Below, in pieces: positions 1 to 7,398 of a DNA stretch of 55,764 nt (within the stretch, counting starts at the first letter, position 1; each line of letters begins with the position of its first letter). The DNA is from a virus. The stretch covers positions 1 to 55,764 of IMG/VR virus record IMGVR_UViG_3300006927_000008, one strand, 5' to 3'. The notes beneath the pieces were generated by a model. That model was not told where the DNA came from and made no database searches. It saw nothing but the letters and a program-made list of their open reading frames with translations. The translations under genes were made by a program, and so were the position numbers.

Positions 1-121
1 ATTTTAAAAAAGAATTATTTTCTGTCAGGTCATCTATTATATTTTTCTTCTCTATACTGTGAGATACAAAAATCACAGATAGAAGAATAATAACAATGGT
101 TTTTACTGTTTCCTTATTCAT
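1..121 (-). CDS. Small membrane-anchored protein, 3' end outside window
   Basis: The first 40 codons are present and the gene runs off the left edge of the window. The start ATG follows GGAGACTCTTCAA, a good ribosome binding site. Residues 7-20 (TVKTIVIILLSVIFV) form one hydrophobic helix, then a charged segment starts, so this is probably an inner-membrane-anchored small protein. The start overlaps the stop of the upstream ORF as ATGA, which implies translational coupling. Family not recognised. Confidence 0.6.
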   Translation of the reverse strand, partial: MNKETVKTIVIILLSVIFVSHSIEKKNIIDDLTENNSFLK

Positions 122-246
122 TTGAAGAGTCTCCAATCGTGGCCCTTATATAGGGCATCTAGAATATGATCTTTGGTAGGATACTTGTCCCTCACATGTT
201 TATACCAACGATATTCTGGAAAGAGGTACCATGTGAGGGGGTACAT
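118..246 (-). CDS. Small tryptophan/tyrosine-rich soluble ORF
   Basis: A 42-codon ORF beginning MYPLTWYLFPEYRWYKHV, rich in Trp, Tyr, Lys and Asp. It ends in an ATGA overlap with the next gene. Composition is clearly protein-like, but there is no Shine-Dalgarno before the ATG; the frame is open a little further upstream to a TTG. The preceding ORF in another frame encodes a transmembrane helix and overlaps this one. The two may be the halves of one protein joined by a frameshift. Function unknown. Confidence 0.5.
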   Translation of the reverse strand: MYPLTWYLFPEYRWYKHVRDKYPTKDHILDALYKGHDWRLFK

Positions 247-340
247 GTCTAGGGAAGGATGATGAGACAAACAAGCTCATTAGCCAACATATTTTGGCGG
301 TACATGTCAGAATAAATATAATGACTAGAAATGTGATCAT
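200..340 (-). CDS. Small ORF with N-terminal transmembrane helix
   Basis: A 46-codon ORF whose ATG overlaps the stop of the upstream membrane gene (ATGA). It begins MITFLVIIFILTCTAKICW, a typical membrane helix. The C-terminal third (SSSFPRHVPPHMVP) looks less protein-like than the other reading frame over the same DNA. The genuine product may therefore switch frame near position 265 into the Trp/Tyr-rich ORF at 118-246. Confidence 0.4.
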   Translation of the reverse strand: MITFLVIIFILTCTAKICWLMSLFVSSSFPRHVPPHMVPLSRISLV

Positions 341-807
341 GACGCCTTATTCCCTTTAAGAAAGGCAGGAACCATCCATTCCCATCTTGAAGGGGTCCAA
401 TGAGGAGGTCTGCCAGACATCCATATCAAAATGCTTCCATATCCTCCCACGACCAGATAGGCTAGTGTCCATATCCAGTTACCTGCGATAAAACATGCCA
501 AGGCAGCCAGGATTTCCCAAGGATAAGAGGAGAGTCCTGAGAAAAGGGAGCCATGGAAGCCGCCTTTCCTCTTGTTATCTATAGTAATAAAAGACATGAC
601 CAGGATGAATATATTCAGAATTACAGCCGAAGTGACCCATCCAGGGCTCATTTCAAGGAGGTCAGCTGATAATCCGAGCAATCCACCGGTGCCAATAGCG
701 TGGGCTGCCCGGAAGATATGATTCTTCGTATCGGCGTGCCATCCTATCTTTCCTCTATTGAGGAAGAGAGTGAAGGATATGAAGAGTACGAATGATGATA
801 AGTCCAT
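337..807 (-). CDS. Polytopic membrane protein, unknown function
   Basis: A 156-residue protein with four or five hydrophobic segments: about residues 3-18, 36-45, 57-75, 95-112 and 115-130. The basic C-terminus is NKAS. No catalytic motif is visible and I do not recognise the family. It is the first gene behind a phage-type promoter at 845-874 and is coupled by ATGA to the next small membrane ORF. This suggests a small operon of envelope proteins, perhaps for superinfection exclusion or lysis; that role is inference only. Confidence 0.8.
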   Translation of the reverse strand: MDLSSFVLFISFTLFLNRGKIGWHADTKNHIFRAAHAIGTGGLLGLSADLLEMSPGWVTSAVILNIFILVMSFITIDNKRKGGFHGSLFSGLSSYPWEILAALACFIAGNWIWTLAYLVVGGYGSILIWMSGRPPHWTPSRWEWMVPAFLKGNKAS

Positions 808-844
808 GTGAGATAACCTTTGTTTGTGCTGAATCCTTACTATC

Positions 845-874
845 TATATAAGCAAATGATGTGTTGTCGTATAC
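845..874 (-). promoter_or_regulatory. Phage promoter, 18-bp spacer class
   Basis: On the minus strand GTATAC (-35), 18 bp, then TATATA (-10), about 40 bp upstream of the membrane gene at 337-807. It matches the motif seen before a dozen other operons in this window. Confidence 0.7.
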
Positions 875-1300
875 TCCAGCCCCCTACGTGGGGCGGTTTA
901 AACGCAGAAACTCTTGCTTACCTGAATTCGTGCAAATAGCTGCGGGCAGTAATATCAAACAGATATCACATTTGAAGGGGTAATCAGATCAAAGCTAAAT
1001 AGAGCATCCTTCTGAATCGTATAAGAAGTGAGCGGGCAGTAAGAGAACCATTGAAGGGGAACCGAGGATAAGACAGCTTCTCTAATGTGGTGTCACAAGC
1101 GACCCTGGAGCTACCAAGAAGTGAGCAGCATATCGTGCCTCCCTAGCCCTACAGTGATGAGATATATTCGCGAGGATCATATCAGGATGAAGTCTTAGTG
1201 AACAGTTATCCCTATCCCCATATTACCATACCTGATTTCTTTACCTTCCTTACTCTAGTGAGAAAGAAGAAGGTTGTTAATATGAAATCTCCTTCTCTAG
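875..1300. other. About 425 bp without a convincing gene
   Basis: I see no ORF with a credible start on either strand. On the minus strand there is a strong Shine-Dalgarno (AGGGAGG) followed by a six-codon ORF near 1120. A 31-codon ORF overlaps the end of the 33-residue membrane gene near 1215-1307 but has no binding site. The stretch holds two imperfect copies of a direct repeat and a small GCCCC/GGGGC hairpin near 885-900. It may be a leader or a small RNA, but nothing is diagnostic. Confidence 0.4.
923..1059 (-). repeat. Two imperfect direct repeats in intergenic DNA
   Basis: On the minus strand, copy 1 (1014-1059) and copy 2 (923-980) share the ordered blocks CCCCTTCAA..TG, TTACTGCCCGC and ACGA(A)TTC, with spacers of different length. 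A third partial match, GCTCACTTCTT, lies near 1115. This modular conservation suggests a duplicated RNA element or protein-binding site. Confidence 0.4.
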
Positions 1301-1402
1301 TTACCATTCTGTTAGCAATATGGCTAGAGTGAGTAGAATAGTCCATAGGATGAGACCATTCCTATCTCTTTTGAAGTTTTGTTGGTCTGGGGATTCATTC
1401 AT
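1301..1402 (-). CDS. 33-residue single-pass membrane protein
   Basis: The ORF begins MNESPDQQNFKRDRNGLILW and ends in a hydrophobic helix (residues 17-31) with the C-terminus TEW. The binding site AAAGGA overlaps the stop of the previous gene, eight bases before the ATG. A charged N-terminus plus one C-terminal helix is a typical layout for small phage membrane effectors. Function unknown. Confidence 0.65.
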   Translation of the reverse strand: MNESPDQQNFKRDRNGLILWTILLTLAILLTEW

Positions 1403-1414
1403 ATTCTATATCCT

Positions 1415-1633
1415 TTACGAGCTGGGTGGGGGTTTATTAAAGCCAGCTTCATAGTATTGTACAAGAGTGAAAGCTAGAATGATACTTCCCACTCCTGCAA
1501 AAGAACCCAATAGAGTAGAGTCTAACCATCTATATGTGAGTATGCCGAAGCCAGGAGAGAAGGCGGCAAAATATAAGCCTACCCAAAATGCGATGCTCAT
1601 AGCTATGAATAGGAGCAGAAAGAATGTCGCCAT
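1415..1633 (-). CDS. Small two-helix membrane protein
   Basis: A 72-residue protein with hydrophobic segments at about residues 4-24 and 42-60 and a proline-rich tail (NKPPPSS). The start ATG overlaps the stop of the beta-barrel-like gene as TGATG; a TTG one codon upstream is also possible. It sits between an exported protein and a 33-residue membrane protein, so the cluster seems devoted to the cell envelope. Two-helix holin/antiholin-like proteins look like this, but nothing specific shows that role here. Confidence 0.7.
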   Translation of the reverse strand: MATFFLLLFIAMSIAFWVGLYFAAFSPGFGILTYRWLDSTLLGSFAGVGSIILAFTLVQYYEAGFNKPPPSS

Positions 1634-2283
1634 CAATTGCGCTCCGGGACAAGGAACTTGATGCCAAAACGAAACTGCTTCAGCACATTACGATCCATGA
1701 CATCAAAGGTCTCGAGGAAGTTAGGGAATTCATTGCCGAATTCGAAGCCCGTGTCCGGGCCCTCATTGAGGATGGTGGGATAATCACGGAAGTCATATTC
1801 CACGAAGAGCCTGGAATTCTTATCCAAGAATGGTGCGGCAATCTGCACACCAAGCTTGTATGTGATCCCTGCTCGGATCTCGAAGGAGTAATTCCTATTT
1901 ACTGTATCATGGTTGACTCGAATCACGGAGGGCCCGATCTTCGTATAGCCAGTGATGAGCTGTGGCAGAATAGTGAATGTCTTGCCCAGCATGAATTCAC
2001 CACCCCATCCATCGACCCTATTTTCCTCTACCATATAGAAGCCAGAGGCTTCATATGACCAGCCACGCTTTGTATCATGAGTAATATGACCGGAAACCAT
2101 ATTGACAGAGTATGAGTCTGAATGACCGGCCAATGTCTGAGTGAATGGATATGATGTGTATCCAAGACCACCTCCGGTGCGGAAGTGATGATCACCATGA
2201 ATCTGGCCAGCCTGAAGCATAAGAGTCAGAGTGGCCAGCATGATGAGAAAAGCCTTGAATTCGATTGTACGATTACGAAACAT
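1633..2283 (-). CDS. Exported beta-barrel-like outer-membrane protein
   Basis: A 216-residue protein with a clear signal peptide: charged N-terminus (MFRNRTIEFK), hydrophobic core through residue 25, likely cleavage after LQAGQIHG. The mature part has alternating polar/aromatic strands with many Gly, Tyr and Phe (GYTSYPFTQT, SYSVNMVSGHI, RLFVEYDFRDYP, FRFGIKF). It ends in a strand-like FGIKFLVPERN. This resembles bacterial outer-membrane barrels and phage Lom-type surface proteins; the similarity is by texture, not a diagnostic motif. Start is supported by GGAGGTTTCAAATG and a promoter at 2316-2345. It may alter the surface of infected cells, which is an inference. Confidence 0.75.
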   Translation of the reverse strand: MFRNRTIEFKAFLIMLATLTLMLQAGQIHGDHHFRTGGGLGYTSYPFTQTLAGHSDSYSVNMVSGHITHDTKRGWSYEASGFYMVEENRVDGWGGEFMLGKTFTILPQLITGYTKIGPSVIRVNHDTVNRNYSFEIRAGITYKLGVQIAAPFLDKNSRLFVEYDFRDYPTILNEGPDTGFEFGNEFPNFLETFDVMDRNVLKQFRFGIKFLVPERN

Positions 2284-2315
2284 TTGAAACCTCCTGAGAG
2301 TAATTACTTACAATC

Positions 2316-2345
2316 TATATAAGCAATTTCCTGGATAGTATATAC
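2316..2345 (-). promoter_or_regulatory. Phage promoter, 18-bp spacer class
   Basis: GTATAT, 18 bp, TATATA on the minus strand, directly upstream of the exported beta-barrel-like gene. The TTGCT just before the -10 is shared with other copies. Confidence 0.7.
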
Positions 2346-2489
2346 TCATTTGAACAATTCCTTGATATCATTTACAAAAGCGAGACACATACCGGCGATG
2401 AGTAATTTCGTGGATGTATCACTAACAGTTATCTCAGACCAAAGCGCGTCGAAACATTCGATCGCAAACAAACATGCAAAAAACCTCAT
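2346..2489 (-). CDS. 47-residue hydrophobic small protein
   Basis: The ORF begins MRFFACLFAIECFDALW and has a second hydrophobic stretch (KLLIAGMCLAFVN) at residues 28-40. It starts two bases after the stop of the upstream zinc-ribbon gene, with GAGGAATAATT before the ATG. It ends just before the promoter at 2316-2345. Membrane-associated by composition; function unknown. Confidence 0.6.
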   Translation of the reverse strand: MRFFACLFAIECFDALWSEITVSDTSTKLLIAGMCLAFVNDIKELFK

Positions 2490-2491
2490 AA

Positions 2492-2776
2492 TTATTCCTC
2501 ATAATCCTTTTTTGGACAATCGCAGATTGAAATTCCACCGATTGGACGATGGTGATGGACATCGCAAGAATGCCAATGTGGCAAATCTCTGATAGTATTC
2601 AAAGCCCAGGCTAATTCCTCTGTCGTTTTAATTAATGGAGCTGGCCAATGAGAGCCAAATCTAGCAACTACAAGTTTTTCACTGTTTAACACCTGTAAAC
2701 AAGTCTCGCAGAGTGACACTGCACCTAAAGTAGGTCCTCCACATCCCGGACAAGGTGGGTCATAATAAACAGGCAT
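2492..2776 (-). CDS. Zinc-ribbon-like small protein
   Basis: 94 residues beginning MPVYYDPPCPGCGGPT. CPGC (residues 9-12) and CETC (about 23-26) make a four-Cys zinc knuckle, and a Cys/His-rich tail (CDVHHH, CDC) could bind a second metal. The chosen ATG overlaps the upstream stop (TAATG) and follows AAAGGATGG; a longer in-frame start would overlap the neighbour by 27 bases. Function unknown. Confidence 0.65.
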   Translation of the reverse strand: MPVYYDPPCPGCGGPTLGAVSLCETCLQVLNSEKLVVARFGSHWPAPLIKTTEELAWALNTIRDLPHWHSCDVHHHRPIGGISICDCPKKDYEE

Positions 2777-3474
2777 TATCCATCCTTTGTACAATAGGGG
2801 CAATCACCCCACGTCCCACTGGCGTCAAACCAGTATCTGCCATTACCATGACAGTTTTCACAAGTGCGATTAGGATCTTTGATGAGTTCCTGAATCTCGC
2901 GCATCTTATTATGTACAGCCAGATCGCCATCATACGTTAAAGTTCCGTAATGTGTCGGACAGTATCCTTGTCTGGGTCTTTCCTTAACCCAAATGGGCAT
3001 GAGTTTAAGGAGCCATTCAATAGCATCAATCAACTCTTCTTCACGAGCGTTCACTTCATCCGGATCAACGAATGTCATTTCGAGACGATTGCTGCGCTCG
3101 ATCTCTTCTGTGGTCATCGTCGTATTATCCGGCAGAATTTTTACTGGCTCTCCATCAATAGTATATGGAGATGAAACCACAACATTACTCCAATCGAGTG
3201 CAGGTGTCGCAGCGATGACTGTTTCGAGTTGAATATGGCCATCGAGACCATCAGCCGCAGACATAGTGTCTGGGATGCATTCACCATGAACTGCATCATA
3301 CACATTATCTGTAGGTGTAGTACTTATACTGACACTAAGACTCCCCCAGCGATAGCGAATATAAATCATCCTACCATCTTCAACATGACCTTCCCATTGT
3401 GAGGGGCATGCACTGCAAGTTTGTTTTATTGATACAACCTTTAGGCGATCAATCTTTGTAGGGATCGAACTCAT
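2776..3474 (-). CDS. Unknown protein with DnaJ-type zinc finger
   Basis: 232 residues. The C-terminus contains CENCHGNGRYWF...CPYC, the CxxCxGxG/CxxC pattern of a DnaJ zinc-finger half. There is a second Cys pair near the N-terminus (CSACPS). The rest is unrecognised. The preferred ATG lies inside the 3' end of rtcB (26-base overlap) with AGGT upstream. It is coupled to the next zinc-ribbon gene. Confidence 0.7.
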   Translation of the reverse strand: MSSIPTKIDRLKVVSIKQTCSACPSQWEGHVEDGRMIYIRYRWGSLSVSISTTPTDNVYDAVHGECIPDTMSAADGLDGHIQLETVIAATPALDWSNVVVSSPYTIDGEPVKILPDNTTMTTEEIERSNRLEMTFVDPDEVNAREEELIDAIEWLLKLMPIWVKERPRQGYCPTHYGTLTYDGDLAVHNKMREIQELIKDPNRTCENCHGNGRYWFDASGTWGDCPYCTKDG

Positions 3475-4645
3475 TTTTACCTGCCATGGCGACCCCAATT
3501 GGTGTAAGCTCTTCGATGATCTCGATGGAGTCGCCTTGGTGTGCGAGAACATCAGTCAATCTCTTATATGCATAAGGTGATTCATCAACACCAGCACCTC
3601 TAAGCTCGATTCGTACTGGACGATCATCAAGCCAATCGGTTACCATGTCATCTGAAATCTCCTTCTTTGCCTGTGAACGGGACATTACACGGCCAGCTCC
3701 ATGAACAGTGGAGAACATGTTGGCTGCTCCACCTTCTGACTCCTTGCCCTTAATGATAACAGAGTTATCTCCCATGGAACCACCAACGAATCCATGTTGA
3801 CCAGGGAATGCTGGAGTGGCTCCCTTACGAACTACGTAGATCATTTCACCATAATGCTCTTCAAGCCAAGTAAAGTTATGGTGGTTATGAACTTCACCTG
3901 TGATCTTCCCGCCGATGATATCAGTCACTGTATCACATACCCAATCCCTTCCCATATAGGCATACAGACCAGCTAACTCCATTGCCTTCAGATATTCACG
4001 GCCGAGATCTGTGTCCATATCCAGCAATGCTGGCTCAGCGAAGAATCCACCTGATACCTTGGCGGTTCCAAACTGCTCCAAATATGCAAGCTTGATATAT
4101 TCTGTAGCGATCTTGTATCCAAAACCACGAGAGCCAAAATGGACACCAATCCATACGTATCCCTTTTTATCGAAAAAGAGATCGACAAAGTGGTTACCTG
4201 ATCCGATAGTTCCAAGCTGCTGGTGAGCTATGTCACTCAAGCTAGCCACATGTGGAATATCCCATGCTGGATGTTGAGAAACCGCCGCAGTCGAAGTAAA
4301 GTTAGGTGCCTTCTTGTTGGAGTTCTTACGTCCAACACCAAAGTCGATCGAGTTCCAGATCTCATCCATGAAGTCAGAGACATCCTCACGAATATCTTCG
4401 TACTTCACATCGAGCTGAACAGCCTTGTTTCCACATGCGATGTCATATCCAACTCCCGAAGGAGACACCATGTTGCGGTAACCAATGACTCCACCAATTG
4501 GCATTGAATAGCCCAAGTGATGATCAGCCATCAAAGCTCCATGGACTGCATCACCCATATCTGGGTTCATACAGATCTCCATCTGCTTCTCTGCATCCCA
4601 ATCTATAGGATCTCCATGAATAGGCATTCCATTTACAATCAACAT
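3449..4645 (-). CDS. rtcB: RNA-splicing ligase RtcB
   Basis: 398 residues, close to the roughly 400 of bacterial RtcB, which joins RNA 2',3'-cyclic phosphate or 3'-phosphate to 5'-OH ends using GTP and Mn2+. Diagnostic stretches run in order: SPSGVGYDIACGNKA (near 60-75), GSGNHFVDLFFD, VHFGSRGFGYKIA, NHHNFTWLEEHYG, RKGATPAFPGQHGF and STVHGAGRVMSRSQAKK. The last holds the His expected to be guanylylated. The start ATG follows AGGAGACAAAACG. In a phage with a huge tRNA array the obvious role is repair of tRNAs cut by host anticodon nucleases, analogous to T4 Pnkp/Rnl1. The role is inference; the family is secure. Confidence 0.95.
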   Translation of the reverse strand: MLIVNGMPIHGDPIDWDAEKQMEICMNPDMGDAVHGALMADHHLGYSMPIGGVIGYRNMVSPSGVGYDIACGNKAVQLDVKYEDIREDVSDFMDEIWNSIDFGVGRKNSNKKAPNFTSTAAVSQHPAWDIPHVASLSDIAHQQLGTIGSGNHFVDLFFDKKGYVWIGVHFGSRGFGYKIATEYIKLAYLEQFGTAKVSGGFFAEPALLDMDTDLGREYLKAMELAGLYAYMGRDWVCDTVTDIIGGKITGEVHNHHNFTWLEEHYGEMIYVVRKGATPAFPGQHGFVGGSMGDNSVIIKGKESEGGAANMFSTVHGAGRVMSRSQAKKEISDDMVTDWLDDRPVRIELRGAGVDESPYAYKRLTDVLAHQGDSIEIIEELTPIGVAMAGKNEFDPYKD

Positions 4646-4685
4646 CGTTTTGTCTCCTAATAAGACATTTCTGAAGGTGTGTAAA

Positions 4686-5927
4686 CTATCGATCCAACTT
4701 CCACTTCAAGAAGATCGGGAAGCGAAGGGACCATTCACCGTTTTCATTCTCCTTGTCGGTGACGTTCTGAAACTTCACCTCAGCCTTCTGGCCGATATAC
4801 TTATCTTGATTGTTCCAGATCTCTGCCCTCATTTCATCATCGAGGCCGGAGCCTACCTTGGCGAAGACCTTCACACCAGAGACCTCGCCCCACACCTTGA
4901 TCGAGCCAAGAGTGTCGGCGTATTTCCCTGTGCCAGGTTCGAAACCAAGGACAGCGAAGTCTTCTTCCTGGAAGGATTTTACCTTGACCAGATCATGTGT
5001 TCGCTTCCAGGCGTATGAAGTCGTTGGGTGACGGAGCATAGCTCCTTCGTATCCCATGAATTCATATTCCTTCAAAGTATCAGCGATCGCTTCGTGGGTA
5101 TTATCAACCACTGTATAATCGAGTGGGATGACATGAGTCAGTCCCATCTTTGCAATCACCTCGATGGTGGAAACCATATCGGCTGTGCTCATGATTCGAT
5201 CGAGCGAACCAACGGCAAACACGTTGAAGAAGATCTTCTCCTTATCGGCTACGACGACATTCTTGTTCCTGACCACAGCACCTTGAATATCCTGAAAGCC
5301 GATCTCATGAGAGTACAGCTCACCATCGATGAAATCCAGACCGATTCGGTCCAAGGCTCTGGTCAACTCTTCGGTGATGAAATCGAAACCAACGACAGGC
5401 TTACCACTTCGGGTATAGAGACCACCATTGATGAAGATGCACCTGATGCCATCCAGCTTGGGGCTGGCGTACCAATACTCCACACCCTTGTAGTTCCTAT
5501 CGGCTTCGTACTTGTTGGCCAGCTGAATCTCGAACTTCTTGATCAGCTTCGGCCATACTTTATTGCATGTCGAGGCACCACAGCCAATCCTCAAATCGCT
5601 GCGAAGGATACCACCAAAAATCGTGGCAGCTTCTGCTGTGCACGTATTGAAGAATGCGAGGACCAGAGAACGGGCATCGTTGCCGGTTACTTGGCGAGAC
5701 GACAATTGCACATAAATCTTTTCGAATGTCGTAAATCCTGTTGCGAATGTCTTCGTACCTACCGCCATTTGCTTAGGCAACTTGTTAATAAACGACAACG
5801 AGAAGGGATCATAACAGAGACGTAAGGCCTCTTTGATCTGATCGTCGGCTTCGCGAGCCTTCAGAATACCAACCTTCTCTTTGCTTGAATTCGTGGACTG
5901 TAATTCAACCACTAATCTTTCCATCAT
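4686..5927 (-). CDS. lig: ATP-dependent DNA ligase
   Basis: 413 residues. Motif I, SPKLDGIRC, is near residue 155, with the nucleotidylated Lys. Further ligase motifs follow: LYTRSGKPV, FIDGELYS, FFNVFAV, EGAMLRHPTTSY and LVKVKSF. A C-terminal OB-fold-like part contains VGSGLDDEMR and ends in LRFPIFLKWK. A N-terminal helical domain of about 150 residues precedes the catalytic core, as in phage and archaeal ligases. It seals nicks during replication and repair. Two adjacent ATG codons are possible starts, the second better spaced from AGGGGAG. The start region overlaps the stop of a short upstream ORF. Confidence 0.93.
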   Translation of the reverse strand: MMERLVVELQSTNSSKEKVGILKAREADDQIKEALRLCYDPFSLSFINKLPKQMAVGTKTFATGFTTFEKIYVQLSSRQVTGNDARSLVLAFFNTCTAEAATIFGGILRSDLRIGCGASTCNKVWPKLIKKFEIQLANKYEADRNYKGVEYWYASPKLDGIRCIFINGGLYTRSGKPVVGFDFITEELTRALDRIGLDFIDGELYSHEIGFQDIQGAVVRNKNVVVADKEKIFFNVFAVGSLDRIMSTADMVSTIEVIAKMGLTHVIPLDYTVVDNTHEAIADTLKEYEFMGYEGAMLRHPTTSYAWKRTHDLVKVKSFQEEDFAVLGFEPGTGKYADTLGSIKVWGEVSGVKVFAKVGSGLDDEMRAEIWNNQDKYIGQKAEVKFQNVTDKENENGEWSLRFPIFLKWKLDR

Positions 5928-6025
5928 ACTCCCCTAAGTCTGAGATACATAAGAGCAACGATTGGATCGTTGATCAATGCGATTTCGTTTGCGGTGATCC
6001 ATTTTATGGTGTCAGCGGCATCCAA
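5924..6025 (-). CDS. 33-residue ORF coupled to DNA ligase
   Basis: A TTG-started frame with strongly protein-like composition: LDAADTIKWITANEI, then ALINDPIVALMYLRLRGV. Its TGA stop overlaps the two ATG codons of the ligase gene, which looks like translational coupling. No good binding site precedes the TTG. A short ATG ORF (MKNELLWMPLTP) starts just upstream in another frame, so a -1 frameshift could produce the protein instead. Confidence 0.4.
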   Translation of the reverse strand: MDAADTIKWITANEIALINDPIVALMYLRLRGV

Positions 6026-6038
6026 AGGAGTTCATTTT

Positions 6039-6197
6039 TCATTTATATTCTCCCCCAGCCGCGAAGCAAAAAACACCACCTAAAATGGTGAGAAATGCAG
6101 TACCCATAATGGCGCCTGGGTGAGAGAGACTCATTGTTGCTATAGCAAAGACTCCATATAAAAATGTGGTGCCAAGAGTGGCACATAAAATATTCAT
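6039..6197 (-). CDS. 52-residue two-helix membrane protein
   Basis: Hydrophobic segments at about residues 4-22 and 28-47, separated by SLSHPG; the C-terminus is GGEYK. AAGGAG precedes the ATG at good spacing. The start lies 10 bases after the upstream gene ends. Function unknown. Confidence 0.65.
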   Translation of the reverse strand: MNILCATLGTTFLYGVFAIATMSLSHPGAIMGTAFLTILGGVFCFAAGGEYK

Positions 6198-6206
6198 TGT
6201 TTCTCC

Positions 6207-6431
6207 TTAGCCATTGAAAGCTCGAAACCAGGCGTCGTAGTCCCAGCGGTGATACTTGCGCTTGAGTTTCTGATAGGCCTTTTCGTTGATGAGACCTTTT
6301 TCACGAGCTGTGCGCCAAAAGTGTTCACGGCACATACAGAATGTCATCCCAGCAGGAGCTCCCACTGCTGCGCCATAATAAACTCCATGTTCGCGGGCCA
6401 TAACATTCTTCAGAACTTCTTCGTTGACCAT
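6207..6431 (-). CDS. Hypothetical protein, 74 residues
   Basis: The protein contains MAREHGVYYGAAVGAP and MCREHFWRTAREKG and ends YDAWFRAFNG; it is basic and aromatic. The start overlaps the upstream stop as TGATG, so it is translated as part of the 6927-6207 operon. Family not recognised. Confidence 0.6.
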   Translation of the reverse strand: MVNEEVLKNVMAREHGVYYGAAVGAPAGMTFCMCREHFWRTAREKGLINEKAYQKLKRKYHRWDYDAWFRAFNG

Positions 6432-6643
6432 CAGCTGGGATAACCATATCCGAGAAATCCGATAAGAGCGATTTCTGTGGCATATAGATCATCACGAGCA
6501 GTGGCGACGGATGTACCTTCACCAAAAACCAGTGGCTGGCCAGCAAACCACATCTTCACATATGGTCGATCAGCACGTGTATCAATGATGTAATCCACAC
6601 CGAGTGGCGATTTGACGATGTTTACTCCTGGGCGAGATACCAT
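6431..6643 (-). CDS. Hypothetical protein, 70 residues
   Basis: Begins MVSRPGVNIVKSPLGVDY; GGAGG precedes the ATG, which overlaps the upstream stop (TAATG). The alternation of hydrophobic stretches (VDYIIDTRADRPYVKMWF) suggests a small beta-rich domain. Function unknown. Confidence 0.65.
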   Translation of the reverse strand: MVSRPGVNIVKSPLGVDYIIDTRADRPYVKMWFAGQPLVFGEGTSVATARDDLYATEIALIGFLGYGYPS

Positions 6644-6927
6644 TATGCCTCCACTGTGTCGAAAGCGGTGAGGTAGCCATCCAGGGCCACCGTGAAAGGA
6701 CCATCGCGATCCGGACAATGGTCGAGGATCGCGTCGAACATGTCATAGGCACCCCAGAGGAAATCATCAGGTGTCAGTGGCAGAGCGCCGCCGGCGGCGA
6801 TGGTAAGGCCGGATTGAAAACCACCATGCCAGCTCTGGACGAGCTTTTTGGAGGTGGGACAATCGACTGCCTTTGGAGCGGCGGAGAGCATGGCCATGAT
6901 TCGATCTTTCGTGAGTGTTTTAACCAA
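6643..6927 (-). CDS. Hypothetical protein, first gene of operon
   Basis: Up to 94 residues; contains MAMLSAAPKAVDCPTSK and DDFLWGAYDMFDAILDHC. The TTG at 6927 sits directly on AAGGA, which looks like part of the promoter's initially transcribed sequence. The ATG at 6897 may therefore be the true start. No family recognised. Confidence 0.6.
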   Translation of the reverse strand: MVKTLTKDRIMAMLSAAPKAVDCPTSKKLVQSWHGGFQSGLTIAAGGALPLTPDDFLWGAYDMFDAILDHCPDRDGPFTVALDGYLTAFDTVEA

Positions 6928-6941
6928 TTCCTTATACTATA

Positions 6942-6971
6942 AATATAGGCAAATATGGGCTCAACGTAAAC
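6942..6971 (-). promoter_or_regulatory. Phage promoter, 18-bp spacer class
   Basis: GTTTAC, 18 bp, TATATT, followed by TATAGTATAAGG, a downstream extension also seen at 19140. It drives the 6927-6039 gene group. Confidence 0.75.
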
Positions 6972-7039
6972 GCTTTTTCAGGGTATTTTTACCGCTCTAA
7001 GCCGTTGGGAAACAACCACTTGCCATCCCTCTCGACAGC

Positions 7040-7231
7040 TCATTCAATCAATACGCCCCAATCAGTCATCTGCTGGAGCATCCGTTTGAGAGGTTGACCG
7101 AACCACCGCATTGCTCCAGGTGGAGCACGCTTGATATTGTACGGTGGTTCGTCCTCACATTCCACGCCCATGCAGAATCGTTTGTTATTCACCCATACCC
7201 ACACTACTTCAGTACACCAACTTCTCTCCAT
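7040..7231 (-). CDS. Hypothetical protein, 54-63 residues
   Basis: Contains VECEDEPPYNIKRAPP and ends QMTDWGVLIE. An ATG at 7231 overlaps the upstream gene by 28 bases; a GTG at 7204 overlapping the TAG stop is an equally plausible start. Neither has a strong binding site. Function unknown. Confidence 0.5.
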   Translation of the reverse strand: MERSWCTEVVWVWVNNKRFCMGVECEDEPPYNIKRAPPGAMRWFGQPLKRMLQQMTDWGVLIE

Positions 7232-7398
7232 GGGAGAGGCCGGCCGGTAGAATCCCTAACGAGATCACCATCCACTTTGCCGGCCAGGTAGTTTCCATGC
7301 CCAGCTCCTCTGCCGTAGTACTTTACAGGGACTGCGATTTTGTCACCAACGTATCGTCTACGTCCGAAATCCTTATCTCTCTTATTACTCTTGCCCAT
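7204..7398 (-). CDS. Basic hypothetical protein, 64 residues
   Basis: Begins MGKSNKRDKDFGRRRYVG. Its basic N-terminus could bind nucleic acid. AGGAGG sits eight bases before the ATG, inside the 3' end of the cytidylyltransferase gene (14-base overlap). The longer in-frame ORF is unlikely because it would bury the neighbour. Unknown function. Confidence 0.6.
   Translation of the reverse strand: MGKSNKRDKDFGRRRYVGDKIAVPVKYYGRGAGHGNYLAGKVDGDLVRDSTGRPLPWREVGVLK

Noticed and set aside
1624-2058. A plus-strand ORF of 144 residues
   Set aside because: It lies wholly opposite the exported barrel-like gene, which has a signal peptide, binding site and promoter; this frame has none of these.
5028-5825. 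A plus-strand ORF of 265 residues
   Set aside because: It is antisense to the ligase gene, which carries all motifs. A long open frame here is a by-product of codon bias.
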